From positions 124,001 to 188,000 of the forward strand of contig CAYUZU010000008.1 of the NCBI GenBank assembly GCA_964448675.1: DNA of 64,000 nucleotides, read 5' to 3'. Below are positions 6,770 to 15,743 of this stretch, piece after piece. Origin of the DNA: CAYUZU01 sp964448675 (GTDB lineage: Bacteria; Planctomycetota; Phycisphaerae; UBA1845; Fen-1342). The notes below the pieces were generated by a model, which did not search any database, had not been told where the DNA came from, and worked only from the letters and a program-made list of their open reading frames with translations. Each line of letters begins with the position of its first letter. Within the stretch, counting starts at the first letter, position 1. Both the position numbers and the translations under genes were made by a program.

Positions 6770-8374
6770 ATGGTTTTACGCTCTATCCTGATCACCGGTC
6801 GCTTGCGTGTGCTGGGGGCAGTGCGCAAAAGTGCGCAGGCCGTCCTCGTGGTTGGCGGCCGCATTGCCTTGGTGGGCTCCAGACGCAGTCTGGCCCGGCA
6901 GAAGCCGCGCGGTGCGCGCACGCTCGACCTTGGCGACGCGACGATCACGCCCGGGCTGGTCGACTGCCACACACATTTCTTCTATTGGGCGCTTGGACGG
7001 TCGCTTGTTGCCGAGTTATCGGACCTGTTCGACTGGCCCGCCGTCGAGCGGCGGCTCGAACGCCAGTGCCGGCGGCAGCGCGTGGGCGACTGGGTCGTTG
7101 CCCGGGGCCTCGATGTGAACCGTTGGGATGGCCAGTTGCCGACGGCGACGCAGCTCGACCGCGTCGTTGCCGATGCGCCGCTGATCATTCATACGCGCGA
7201 CGGCCACACGGCCTGTCTCAACACGTGCGCGATGCAGCGCGCCGGGCTTACGAAAGCGACACCTGATCCGAAGGGTGGGGTGTACCTGCGTGATGAGCGT
7301 GGGCGCCCGACGGGCGTCGTGCAGGAGGCCGCGATTGACCTGCTGCCGGATCCACTGCGCGAATTGGCGCGGCGGACAGATGGAACGGCACAGCGCACGG
7401 TGGACCGGGCGCTGGACGACGCCGAGCGCATGCTGTGGTCGCTGGGGATCGTCGGGGTGCATACCATGGACGACGGGGCCTCGCTGACGCATATGCAGAG
7501 GCGGCACGCGGCCGGTCGGCTTGGCGTTCGCGTGCTACACGCGGTGCAGCGGGCGGATTTCGATGCCGCCGTCAAGCTCGGGTTGCGCAGTGGCTTTGGC
7601 GACGACTGGTTGCGCATCGGCGGGCTGAAGATCTTCGCCGACGGGGCGTTAGGCTCGCAGACCGCGTACATGTATGACGCGTATCCGCAGCGGCCCGGGT
7701 TTCATGGGGTGCCGGTATTTTCGGCGGCGGAACTGGAGGCCCTCGTCGCGCGGGCGGCGGAACAGGGCTGGGCGAGTTGGATTCACGCGATTGGCGATCG
7801 CGCGGTGCACGACGTGATCTCGGCGATGATCAAGGGGACCGGGAAGCGCCACTTGCCGCTGCCGCACCGTATCGAGCACACACAGTGCATTCGACCGGGG
7901 GATGTGCGGCGGATGGCGCGGGCGGGCATCGTGGCGTCGGTGCAGCCGTGCCACCTTCTGGGGGACATCGTGACGGCCGATCGGCACTGGCCGCGGGCGC
8001 GGAAGAACACGTATGCCTTTCGGTCGCTGCTGGATGCGGGGGTGCGGCTGGCGTGTGGATCGGACATGCCGATCGAATCGCCCGACCCGCGGCGGAGTCT
8101 GCACGGGGCCGTTTGCCGGACGGACGAGCAGGGGACGCCGGCCGGCGGTTGGTTTGCGGCGCAGCGGATCAGTGCGGAAGATGTGCTGCGTGGATTTGCG
8201 CAAGGCGCGGCCGTGTCGGCGGGCAAGCCGGTGGAGATGGGTACGATCGTCCCCGGGGCGCCGGCCGATTTCACGATCTGGGAGGAAGACCCCGCGCGCG
8301 TGCGATCGGAAGAGCTGCTGACGATCGGGATACGGGGGTGTGTCGTTGGTGGCGAGGTACACCTGGCCGACTGA
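6770..8374 (+). CDS. YtcJ-type metal-dependent amidohydrolase, 534 aa
   Basis: This is a cytosolic hydrolase of the amidohydrolase superfamily (COG1574-like). Landmarks are the metal-binding VDCHTHF near residues 65-70 (His67, His69), the family block FADGALGSQTAYMYD, HAIGDRAVHDV, HRIEHTQCI and ACGSDMPIESPDP with the catalytic-site Asp. Length is typical. There is no signal peptide. Members act on varied amides and formamides, so the substrate cannot be named. The ATG at 6770 has only a weak ribosome site. The next gene, a ROK kinase, follows after 71 bases on the same strand and may be co-transcribed. Confidence 0.85.
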   Translation: MVLRSILITGRLRVLGAVRKSAQAVLVVGGRIALVGSRRSLARQKPRGARTLDLGDATITPGLVDCHTHFFYWALGRSLVAELSDLFDWPAVERRLERQCRRQRVGDWVVARGLDVNRWDGQLPTATQLDRVVADAPLIIHTRDGHTACLNTCAMQRAGLTKATPDPKGGVYLRDERGRPTGVVQEAAIDLLPDPLRELARRTDGTAQRTVDRALDDAERMLWSLGIVGVHTMDDGASLTHMQRRHAAGRLGVRVLHAVQRADFDAAVKLGLRSGFGDDWLRIGGLKIFADGALGSQTAYMYDAYPQRPGFHGVPVFSAAELEALVARAAEQGWASWIHAIGDRAVHDVISAMIKGTGKRHLPLPHRIEHTQCIRPGDVRRMARAGIVASVQPCHLLGDIVTADRHWPRARKNTYAFRSLLDAGVRLACGSDMPIESPDPRRSLHGAVCRTDEQGTPAGGWFAAQRISAEDVLRGFAQGAAVSAGKPVEMGTIVPGAPADFTIWEEDPARVRSEELLTIGIRGCVVGGEVHLAD

Positions 8375-8445
8375 GAAAGTGGTTTTCTCGGCTTTGATGT
8401 CCGGCGGGCAGCGCCCGCCCTACCTCGGGAAGGAATGACCGGCAG

Positions 8446-9420
8446 ATGGCGGACTACACGATCGGGATCGACCTGGGCGGGACGTACATCAAGGGCGGGG
8501 TGTGTGACGCCGAGGACCGGCTGCGGACCCAGGATGAAATCGAGACGGAAGCGGAGCGGGGCTTCGAGCACGTCCTGGGGCGGATGGCGGCGTTGGTCGA
8601 GCAATTGCTCGACAAGGGCAAGCTGCCCCGTGAGCAGGTCCGTGCGGTGGGTGTCGGCGCGCCGGGGCCGATGTCGCATGCCAAGGGGATGATCTACGGG
8701 GCGCCGAACCTGCCGGGGTTCGTGAACGTGCCGCTGCGCGATCGATTCTCGGAGAAGATCGGTTTGCCGGTGAACCTGGAGAACGACGCCAACGCAGCAG
8801 CGTTCGGCGAATTCGCCGCCGGTGCGGGCAGGAACGTGCGGAACATGGTGATGCTGACGCTGGGGACGGGGATCGGCGGGGGCATCGTGCTGGACGGGCA
8901 GTTGATCCGTGGGACGTACGACAATGCGGGTGAGATCGGCCACACGATTGTCGCACCCGAGGGGCGGCCGTGCCCGTGCGGCCAGCGGGGCTGCCTGGAG
9001 CGGTACGGGTCGGCAAACGCGGTGGCGGAGCGCCTGCGCGAGGCGATCGAAGCGGGCGAGACGTCGCGCCTGCAGGCGAAGGTCGCGGCGGGGGAGCGGT
9101 TCGACGCGCGCGATGTCGTGGCGGCGGCGGACGCCGGCGATGGGCTGGCCGCGCGGATCTGGGACGAGACCTGCACGTGTCTGGCGATTGCGGTGGTCAA
9201 CCTGCAGCACCTGCTGAATCCGGAGTTGGTCGTGTTCGCGGGCGGGTTGATCAAGGCCGGGGCGCGGCTGTTGCAGCCGGTGCAGGCGGCGTTTGACCAG
9301 CGCAGCTGGAAGATTGCGCCGGACGCACCGCGGATTGCGTTCGCGACGCTGGGCACGGACGCGGGGACGATCGGGGCGGCGGCGCTGGCACGGCAAGCGG
9401 CCGGTGACCATGGTCGGTGA
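8446..9420 (+). CDS. ROK-family glucokinase-like sugar kinase, 324 aa
   Basis: The protein phosphorylates a hexose, probably glucose, with ATP in the cytoplasm. The N-terminal phosphate loop reads GIDLGGTYIKGGV. The catalytic region contains LENDANAAAFGE and TLGTGIGGGIVLDG, followed by EIGHTIV and the ROK zinc motif CPCGQRGCLERYGS. No helix-turn-helix precedes the kinase domain, so it is an enzyme and not a ROK repressor. Length is normal. Glucose specificity is inferred from close resemblance to bacterial ROK glucokinases; N-acetylhexosamine or fructose kinases remain possible. Confidence 0.87.
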   Translation: MADYTIGIDLGGTYIKGGVCDAEDRLRTQDEIETEAERGFEHVLGRMAALVEQLLDKGKLPREQVRAVGVGAPGPMSHAKGMIYGAPNLPGFVNVPLRDRFSEKIGLPVNLENDANAAAFGEFAAGAGRNVRNMVMLTLGTGIGGGIVLDGQLIRGTYDNAGEIGHTIVAPEGRPCPCGQRGCLERYGSANAVAERLREAIEAGETSRLQAKVAAGERFDARDVVAAADAGDGLAARIWDETCTCLAIAVVNLQHLLNPELVVFAGGLIKAGARLLQPVQAAFDQRSWKIAPDAPRIAFATLGTDAGTIGAAALARQAAGDHGR

Positions 9421-9652
9421 ACGGTGACCGGAGCTATCGCCGGTCAGCTATCAGCCGGTGTATGCGACAATCGATCATAGGATTGGCGCTGGCACCGTAG
9501 CGAGATCCGACGAGCGGGCCGCGGGGCTCGTGTTGCAGCGCGCATGGCCCGCAGCGCGGGGCGTCAGTTCATGTTCAATCCCTCAGCTCAGTTGTGTTGA
9601 AGGCGTCCGGGAGATCGCCCGGACACCGCCATTCCTGGCATCCGGATTCCGC

Positions 9653-11131
9653 TCAGGGGCAGGTCGTGTTCTGCAACTCGACGAACGGGTCGATGTCGCG
9701 CCAATTGACGATGCCGTCGGCGTTCACGTCGTTGTTTGTGAACGGGCAGGTCGGGACGGCGGGAGCAAAGAGGTCGCCCCACTGACTGAGGTTGTCGTTC
9801 TGGGCGGCGACGAAGTAGTCGATGTCGCGCCAGTTGATGATGCCATCACAGTTGCTGTCGCCGGCGCAGCCGACCGGGGGCAGCGCGAGGCGCAGGATGG
9901 CCTCGATCTCGTCCCCGCCCTGGATGGGCACCATGTCGACCTCGATATAGACGTAGCCGTCGTCGGCGAGGTCGAGGCCGGGGCCGGCGATGGTGCTGGC
10001 GTTGAAATCGGTGATGAGATAGTCGGCGAGTTCGTTGCCGGTGACGTCAATCTCGAAGTCCACGCCGAGCAAGGCGACGGAACTGAGCAGGTCGTTGGCC
10101 GGGCCGTAGAAGAGGTACTCTTCGAGGCTGGAGCCGAAGCCCTTGCCCCAGGCATGGGCGGCGAGGTTGTAGTTGTTGAGGCTGGCGCCGCGGAGCGTCA
10201 TGCCGCTGAGCGGAATGCCGTCAAGCGTGTCGGCCTCGGTCACGCCGATGACGTTGTTGTAGGCGACGAACTCGTCGGTGGTGGTGGGGGCATCGGTGTC
10301 GCCGGTGAAGAGGTAGTTGCCGAAATCGTTGATGCTGACCTCATCGAAGGTGGACCACTTGGGGCCGGCGGGGTTGGCGGGGTCGACCGGGTCACCTTCC
10401 TGGGCGACGAAAGCGCCGTCGACATAGATGTGCAGGTTGTTCGAAGTCGACCCGGTGAGCATGTCGAGCTCGTGAATGTGGTGCAAACCGTTATTGGAGA
10501 AGTGATAGCTGAAGTTGCTCGCGCCGGGGTTGACGGTCTTGTTCTCGATGATGTCGTTGCCACCGAGGACCTTGGCGATGGTGTCGGGGTCGGTGGGATC
10601 GGTGGCGCGGAAGAGGATCCGGTTCTCGGTGCTGGTGCTGCCGAGCGGTGCGATGCCCCCCATCCAGTGTGCCGTACCGTCGGGCAGCATCTGGCAGCGG
10701 CTGTTGAAGGTGCTCTGGTAGCCTGGCATGTTGGGGACGCGCTCGCCTTCCACCAGCAGCGGGCCGCCGTGGGTGTAGGCGGCGTCGTTGCCGTCGACGC
10801 TGTTGCCGACGATGAAGCCGGCGCTATCGCTGATGCCCATGGTGCTCTCGCTGCCGGTGAGCGTGTAGGCGGTGTCGTCGCTGTAGAAGAAGATGGGCCC
10901 GTTGTCGAACCAGACGGCACGGTCGCCATCGCCCATGCTGACGACAAAGCCGACCTGGCCATGGCCATTGGTGAACGGGGTGCTGAGGCCGTCGATGGTG
11001 GAGCCGCCGATGAGATCGCCTTGTTTGGCGACGATGTCGGCCGGCACCGGCGGGATGGCGAGGACCGTACTGACAGCCAGGCCGGTGATCAGAACGCTGG
11101 TCAGGGTGAGGAAGCTGCGCGTCGTGTTCAT
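9653..11131 (-). CDS. Exported protein with C-terminal dockerin-like repeat pair, 492 aa
   Basis: The ATG at 11131 starts a clear signal peptide (MNTTRSFLTLTSVLITGLAVSTVLA). The long middle part contains repeated short segments on turns such as FYSDDTAYTLTG and VSINDFGNYLF, reminiscent of planctomycete beta-propeller-like exported proteins, but no catalytic motif is seen. The last 70 residues hold two Ca-binding dockerin-like motifs, GDSNCDGIINWRDIDYF and DVNADGIVNWRDIDPF, each DxNxDGxxNWRDID. These suggest attachment to a partner or envelope structure. Function is unknown. A promoter about 165 bases upstream and a perfect 23-base palindrome in the leader are listed separately. Confidence 0.8.
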   Translation of the reverse strand: MNTTRSFLTLTSVLITGLAVSTVLAIPPVPADIVAKQGDLIGGSTIDGLSTPFTNGHGQVGFVVSMGDGDRAVWFDNGPIFFYSDDTAYTLTGSESTMGISDSAGFIVGNSVDGNDAAYTHGGPLLVEGERVPNMPGYQSTFNSRCQMLPDGTAHWMGGIAPLGSTSTENRILFRATDPTDPDTIAKVLGGNDIIENKTVNPGASNFSYHFSNNGLHHIHELDMLTGSTSNNLHIYVDGAFVAQEGDPVDPANPAGPKWSTFDEVSINDFGNYLFTGDTDAPTTTDEFVAYNNVIGVTEADTLDGIPLSGMTLRGASLNNYNLAAHAWGKGFGSSLEEYLFYGPANDLLSSVALLGVDFEIDVTGNELADYLITDFNASTIAGPGLDLADDGYVYIEVDMVPIQGGDEIEAILRLALPPVGCAGDSNCDGIINWRDIDYFVAAQNDNLSQWGDLFAPAVPTCPFTNNDVNADGIVNWRDIDPFVELQNTTCP

Positions 11132-11246
11132 GTCTCTTCTACCTCCGCTTGGCCGCCAGGGGCGGCGACCGAGATCCGGCGCGCACATCGCCAAGGCACG
11201 GTTGGCGTCTGCTGCGCCCAGTCAGAATGGCCCGTGATGCTCGAGG

Positions 11247-11269
11247 GCGCCGCGGACAGTCCGCGGCGC
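11247..11269. repeat. 23-base perfect odd palindrome in the leader of the dockerin gene
   Basis: GCGCCGCGGAC and GTCCGCGGCGC flank a single central A. As RNA from the minus strand it would form a very stable hairpin about 115-140 bases before the start codon. No T-run follows on either strand, so simple termination is unlikely. Confidence 0.65.
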
Positions 11270-11298
11270 AAGGCAGCGCGATGCTGCACCTACCCGGT

Positions 11299-11327
11299 AC
11301 TATATAGAAATCGCGCGGCGCGATCAA
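11299..11327 (-). promoter_or_regulatory. Strong candidate sigma-70 promoter for the dockerin gene
   Basis: Read on the minus strand, TTGATC-N17-TATAGT. It gives a leader of roughly 165 bases that contains the palindrome at 11247-11269. It lies just downstream of the M14 gene stop, so the two minus-strand genes need not share a transcript. Confidence 0.6.
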
Positions 11328-11339
11328 CGGTTTCCGTTT

Positions 11340-13580
11340 TCAGGGCCCGGTGAACGCTTGCTGCTGGAGCGCAACGTCCTTCAGGTCGAGGTCGAGATCG
11401 TCGTCGAGGTCGAGAATGCCGCAGCCTGGCGCGATGCCGGCGGCGGGCCCGGCCAGGCAGTCGGCCAGGGCGACGAAGTCGGCCCAGCCGATGAGGTCGT
11501 CGCCGTTGTAGTCGCCGGGGATGCCGACACAGGCCGTGGCGTAGATCTGGATGTCGTCGATGTTCCAGCCGCAATAGGCCCAGCCGGAATCGGTGGGGCC
11601 CATGCCCCAGCGGAGGAAGACGGCGGGCTGGTTGTCGGCGAACGGGGCGATGTCGAAGTCCTGCAGGGTCCACTCGTCGTCTTCGATGGTGGCTTCGTTT
11701 TCCCACAGCAGGTGCCAGGTGGCGCCGTCGTTGCTGATCTCGACGGTGGCGTGGTCGTACGGCGGCCGTTCAACCCCGAGCCAGCGCCAGAACGAGAGCC
11801 GCAAGCCCCATTGACCGGTGCAATCGATGGGCGTGGAGGTGAGGTATTGCACCGGGGTGTTGTTGGTATAGTCGCCGTCGAGGTTGTAGCCGTAGACGTA
11901 GAGATCCGTGTGGCCGGTCTCGGGATCGGGTTCGCCATGGAGGCCGCCCTGCCCGCTGGGCTGGCCCCAGGCCCACGCGCCTTCGGTGGTCCAGTTGGGG
12001 TCGCTGCTCAGGTCTTCGGCGTAGATGACGTCGCCGCTGAGCATGGTGGCGGTGTAGACCTCGGTCGGGGCGCCGGGGGGGTTGGTGATCACGCCGCTCG
12101 GGCCGGCGACGCTCGCGTAGAACTCGGGCTGCGAGGCGCAGTGCGTGGCGGGGAGGGTGGCTTCGAAAGCGGCGTTGCTCAGCGGGGTCATCGGCAGGGC
12201 GATGAACGGCCCGTCAGGATCGTAGCGGTAGTGCAGCGTGACCGTGTTGGGGTCGAGTGATTCGACGCCGGAGGTTGCCGCCGTCATGATCGTGTAGTCC
12301 GCGCCGGCGTAGAGATTGGCGGGGAGTCCCGCCGGGAAGTGGATCTGGGATGCGCGGACCGGGTCGCAGCCGGCCTGGAGCAGGAGGGCGGGGAGGATCT
12401 CTTCGTTGTTGGGGATGATCTGCGCGGGTGGCAGCAGGAAGCCGTAGCTGCCGGTGTCGCGCAGCTCGAACGACATCGAGAACACGTCGCGCGCGCCGTA
12501 GGTCCAGTCGCAGGAGCCGCCGCTGACGGCGTAGATGGTGGTGTAGATCGGGCCGATGTCGTAGAGCTTGCCGTGGACGGCGTAGATGAGATCGCGCATC
12601 TGGGTGCCGACGGCGAGGTAGTCGACCTGGTCGGGCGGCAATTCGGGGGTGAAGCCCCAGGGCCACAGCAGCAGTTGCGAGTAGCTGTGGATGTCGTTCT
12701 GGGTGCGGATGTTGGGGTGATTGATGAAGAGGTCACGGAGGGCGCGGGTCTCGGGCTCGGAGAAGGAGTGGGGGCCGTGGTAGTTGCCTGCGCCGGGGTT
12801 GTCGCTGGCGCCGACGCCACCCCATTGATAGCCCCAGTTGCGGTTGATGTCGACGCCGAAGTCGCCGTCGCCATTGTCGCGGCGGTTCTTGCGCCACATG
12901 CGATCGTGGTCCCACGAGTATTCGAAGCCGTCGGGATTGCCCACGGGGACGAGGAAGAACTCGACATGATCGACGAGGTCGGTGATGGCGGGGTCAATGC
13001 CGTAGTTGGACAGCAGATGCGTGGCGAAGTAGGGCACGACGGTCGTGGTGACCCACTCGCGGGCGTGCACGGCGCAGAAGTAGGCGACGCCGGGCGCGAG
13101 CGGGTCGAGGTCGGGTGCCGCGATGTGGAGGCAGTGGATCGGACGGCCCTCGACGGTCGTGCCGATGGTGATGATGCGCGCGAGGGTGGGGTGGGCTGCG
13201 GCGAGATCTTCGAGATAGGTGATGATCTCGTCGTAGCGGTGGTAGCTCTCGAACCAGGTGCGGCCGGCGGCCGTGCGCTGGGCGTCGATGAGCGGTTGCA
13301 GGTCGCGAAGCCAGACCCGGTACGGGAGGCCGAGCTCGTCGAGCGCGGCCCGTTGGGCGGGGGTGACCATGACGTCGATCTGGCCGCGGCCGGCGTGTTC
13401 GGACCAGACGTCGCCGCCGATGGCCAGCAGTTGCTGACGCTGGGCAGGCGTCTCGATCGGGACGCGCACGACGACGTGGTCGTCGTAGCGGCGTGGCTGG
13501 TCGGCGGCGGCCGGGCGCAGCGGCAGGGTGCACACGACGATGAGCGCTGCCGCCAGCAGAGCGAATCGGGGGATTGGCAT
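11340..13580 (-). CDS. Exported M14-family zinc carboxypeptidase with dockerin-like tail, 746 aa
   Basis: The protein removes C-terminal amino acids from peptides outside the cytoplasm. The ATG at 13580 follows GGAGG by 8 bases and starts a signal peptide. Residues of about 30-100 resemble the M14 propeptide (RVWLRDLQPLIDAQ end). The catalytic domain has zinc ligands in HAREW (His172, Glu175) and DIHSYSQ (His298), the substrate-binding DINRNWGYQW, and the general base Glu372 in FELRDTGSYGF. A beta-sandwich domain follows, with an MAM/laminin-like block (LRLSFWRWLGVERPPYDHATVE). The end has GDYNGDDLIGWADF, a dockerin-like motif. All catalytic residues are present, so it should be active after processing. 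Confidence 0.92.
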   Translation of the reverse strand: MPIPRFALLAAALIVVCTLPLRPAAADQPRRYDDHVVVRVPIETPAQRQQLLAIGGDVWSEHAGRGQIDVMVTPAQRAALDELGLPYRVWLRDLQPLIDAQRTAAGRTWFESYHRYDEIITYLEDLAAAHPTLARIITIGTTVEGRPIHCLHIAAPDLDPLAPGVAYFCAVHAREWVTTTVVPYFATHLLSNYGIDPAITDLVDHVEFFLVPVGNPDGFEYSWDHDRMWRKNRRDNGDGDFGVDINRNWGYQWGGVGASDNPGAGNYHGPHSFSEPETRALRDLFINHPNIRTQNDIHSYSQLLLWPWGFTPELPPDQVDYLAVGTQMRDLIYAVHGKLYDIGPIYTTIYAVSGGSCDWTYGARDVFSMSFELRDTGSYGFLLPPAQIIPNNEEILPALLLQAGCDPVRASQIHFPAGLPANLYAGADYTIMTAATSGVESLDPNTVTLHYRYDPDGPFIALPMTPLSNAAFEATLPATHCASQPEFYASVAGPSGVITNPPGAPTEVYTATMLSGDVIYAEDLSSDPNWTTEGAWAWGQPSGQGGLHGEPDPETGHTDLYVYGYNLDGDYTNNTPVQYLTSTPIDCTGQWGLRLSFWRWLGVERPPYDHATVEISNDGATWHLLWENEATIEDDEWTLQDFDIAPFADNQPAVFLRWGMGPTDSGWAYCGWNIDDIQIYATACVGIPGDYNGDDLIGWADFVALADCLAGPAAGIAPGCGILDLDDDLDLDLKDVALQQQAFTGP

Positions 13581-13611
13581 CGGACACGCCTCCGGGGTTT
13601 GGGGAGAGACC

Positions 13612-13640
13612 ATTATCTCAAATCCGCGACGGCAAGTCCA
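13612..13640 (-). promoter_or_regulatory. Candidate promoter for the M14 carboxypeptidase gene
   Basis: Read on the minus strand, TGGACT-N17-GATAAT, about 30-55 bases upstream of the start codon. The -10 matches five of six consensus positions. Confidence 0.45.
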
Positions 13641-13857
13641 GATTGCATCGGGTTTGGTGTTGGTAAGCCGTGGGGAACCAGGGAATCGCGGTGTTGACCG
13701 TCGGCGGGGTGGCGGGCGCGCTGGTGGTTGCGCGGCTGGTTTGTGGTGTGCCGGCTTGCTTTTCCGGGATATGCGGGCCTAGAACGAAATAGGCGGCATG
13801 GTGCGCGATCTCTGCGCCGGTGTCCGCGGCATATCCACTTCGGGCCAGGAGAACATG

Positions 13858-15549
13858 ATGAAGCGGTTGGGGACGCGTGGGACGGCGTTGTTGCTGGCGG
13901 GTTGGTTGACGCTGACGGCGGGGGCGCAGATCTACAACTGGAACACGGGGGAGGTCATCCCCGGGACGGAGGGGATGACACCCGGGCCCGGGATGGACCT
14001 GGGTTTCTGGAACACGGACGGCCACAACCTGGATTACGCCGACCTGTCGGGTGGGCTGGACCTGCACGGCAGCACGTTCCGCGCGAGCGATGTGAACTAT
14101 GGGTGGTTCACGGACGCAAATCTGACGGACGTGGAGTTTGCCTTCGCCGAGTTGATGGGGGCGGATTTCAGCGGGGCGGACCTGACCGATGCGGATCTCG
14201 GGGGAACGACCCTGACAGGTGCCAACTTCAGCGGCGCGACCGTCAACAACGCGTCGTTTTCACCCGGCAGCTACGGCACGGGGCTGACGATGGCGCAGCT
14301 CTATTCAACTGCCAGCTATGCGGCCGGCGATCTGCACGGCGTTTCGTTGTCCAGTCATGACGTGACGGGCTGGGACTTCAGCGGGATGAACCTGTTCTGG
14401 GCGAGCTTCCGCAGCGGTGTGGCCGGTGCAAACTTCAGCGGGGCGGATCTTACGCGGGCCGACCTGACGCACGCCGTCCTGACGGGGGCGGACTTCACCG
14501 GGGCGATCGTGGCGCGGGCGCTCTTCGCGCGGAGCGACATGAGCGGGGGGACGGGCCTGACCGCGGCGCAGCTCTACTCGACCGCCAGCTATGCCGCGGG
14601 CAACCTGTATGGCATCGGTCTGGGCAACAACGACCTGACGGGGTGGGATCTGTCGGGACAGGACCTGACGCAGGCGTCGCTGTACGGGGCCACGTTCACC
14701 GGCACGGACCTCACTGGGGCGACCATCCGCGAGGCGCACCTCGCGAGCGTTACCGACCACGGCTTCACGGCCGAGCACCTCTATGCGACCGCGAGCTACC
14801 AGGCGGGCGACCTTTACGGCATCGTGTTGATGAACAACGACCTGGCCGGCTGGAACTTCGCCGGCCAGGATCTCATGGGCGCCTATATGCCCGATGCCGA
14901 CCTGACCGGGGCCGACCTGCGCATGGCGACCATGCCCTATGCGATTGTGGACAATGTCGTGTTCGACGGGGCCGACTGCCGTGATGCGCTGATGGTCAGC
15001 CTGCTTGGCTACGGTCCGTCGTTTGTCGGTGCGGACTTCCGCCGGGCGGATCTGCGCCACTCGGATAACCTGTCGTTTGCGGGCGCGATCGTGGATAACG
15101 CCATTCTTCCTGACAGTCGGATTGACGGACTCAACCTGGTGGCGGACGAGACGTTGTATATTCGTGACTTCGCCCAGTCCATGATCACTGTCGACGAAGA
15201 GATGGTCGTCGGGGCCGGCGCGGCGCTCGAAATGGTGCTGGACGATGCGGACTGGCGCTCGACGTTGGCACTGGCCGATGGTGTGGCGGCCTACCTGGAT
15301 GGTGTCCTGCGGCTCTCGTTCGCGGCGGACGCCGACGTGGACAGCCTGGTGGGCGTGACGTTTGACCTGTTCGACTGGAATGGCGGTCTGCCGGGACGCG
15401 GTGGCCTTACGGTCGAGACCGAACCGTGGGCGACGTGGGACCTGTCCGATCTCTACGGCGGGGGCACGGTAACGCTCCTGGGTGTGCCGGAGCCGGGCGC
15501 GCTGGCACTGCTCGCGGTCGTGGCGTTGGTGGCACGGCCGCGGCGCTAG
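13858..15549 (+). CDS. Pentapeptide-repeat exported protein with PEP-CTERM anchor, 563 aa
   Basis: The ATG at 13858 is 6 bases after AGGAG; an ATG three bases earlier is too close. A signal peptide is followed by many A(D/N)LxG/x-type pentapeptides forming a right-handed quadrilateral beta helix, for example ADLTDADLGGTTLTGANF. Three longer modules of about 85-95 residues repeat the line LTxAQLYSTASYAAGxLxG and then TGWDxSGxxL. A non-repetitive beta domain follows from about residue 430. The C-terminus is VPEPGALALLAVVALVARPRR-like: a PEP motif, a hydrophobic helix and a basic end, the signal for exosortase-dependent sorting. Binding partner and role are unknown. Confidence 0.88.
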   Translation: MKRLGTRGTALLLAGWLTLTAGAQIYNWNTGEVIPGTEGMTPGPGMDLGFWNTDGHNLDYADLSGGLDLHGSTFRASDVNYGWFTDANLTDVEFAFAELMGADFSGADLTDADLGGTTLTGANFSGATVNNASFSPGSYGTGLTMAQLYSTASYAAGDLHGVSLSSHDVTGWDFSGMNLFWASFRSGVAGANFSGADLTRADLTHAVLTGADFTGAIVARALFARSDMSGGTGLTAAQLYSTASYAAGNLYGIGLGNNDLTGWDLSGQDLTQASLYGATFTGTDLTGATIREAHLASVTDHGFTAEHLYATASYQAGDLYGIVLMNNDLAGWNFAGQDLMGAYMPDADLTGADLRMATMPYAIVDNVVFDGADCRDALMVSLLGYGPSFVGADFRRADLRHSDNLSFAGAIVDNAILPDSRIDGLNLVADETLYIRDFAQSMITVDEEMVVGAGAALEMVLDDADWRSTLALADGVAAYLDGVLRLSFAADADVDSLVGVTFDLFDWNGGLPGRGGLTVETEPWATWDLSDLYGGGTVTLLGVPEPGALALLAVVALVARPRR

Positions 15550-15604
15550 CGCGGCGGCCGACGGGGCTGACGCTGGATTCATGCCCGATCCGCCCGGTGC
15601 CGGT

Positions 15605-15633
15605 TTGGCATCGTCGCCGGAATCCCCTATCAT
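15605..15633 (+). promoter_or_regulatory. Candidate promoter of the GAK-like operon
   Basis: TTGGCA-N17-TATCAT lies 110 bases upstream of the first gene of the operon. The -35 is identical to the one found upstream of sucC. Confidence 0.55.
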
Positions 15634-15743
15634 TAAAGAACCTATGATGCCTGTCGTCGCTGCGGGCGCCGGGGAGGATGGCCTCAGGGCGCCGGCAGTG
15701 CGTGTGGGCTTCCGCGCCGGCAGTTTGATGGAGATGCCTGGCC

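Noticed and set aside
6339..6791. Open frame of 150 codons across the tRNA and the small RNA region.
   Set aside because: It runs through a tRNA and a terminator, has no ribosome site and resembles no protein.
9458..11353. Very long open frame antisense to the dockerin gene.
   Set aside because: It mirrors the minus-strand gene, which has a signal peptide, dockerin motifs and a promoter. Long antisense frames are expected at this GC content.
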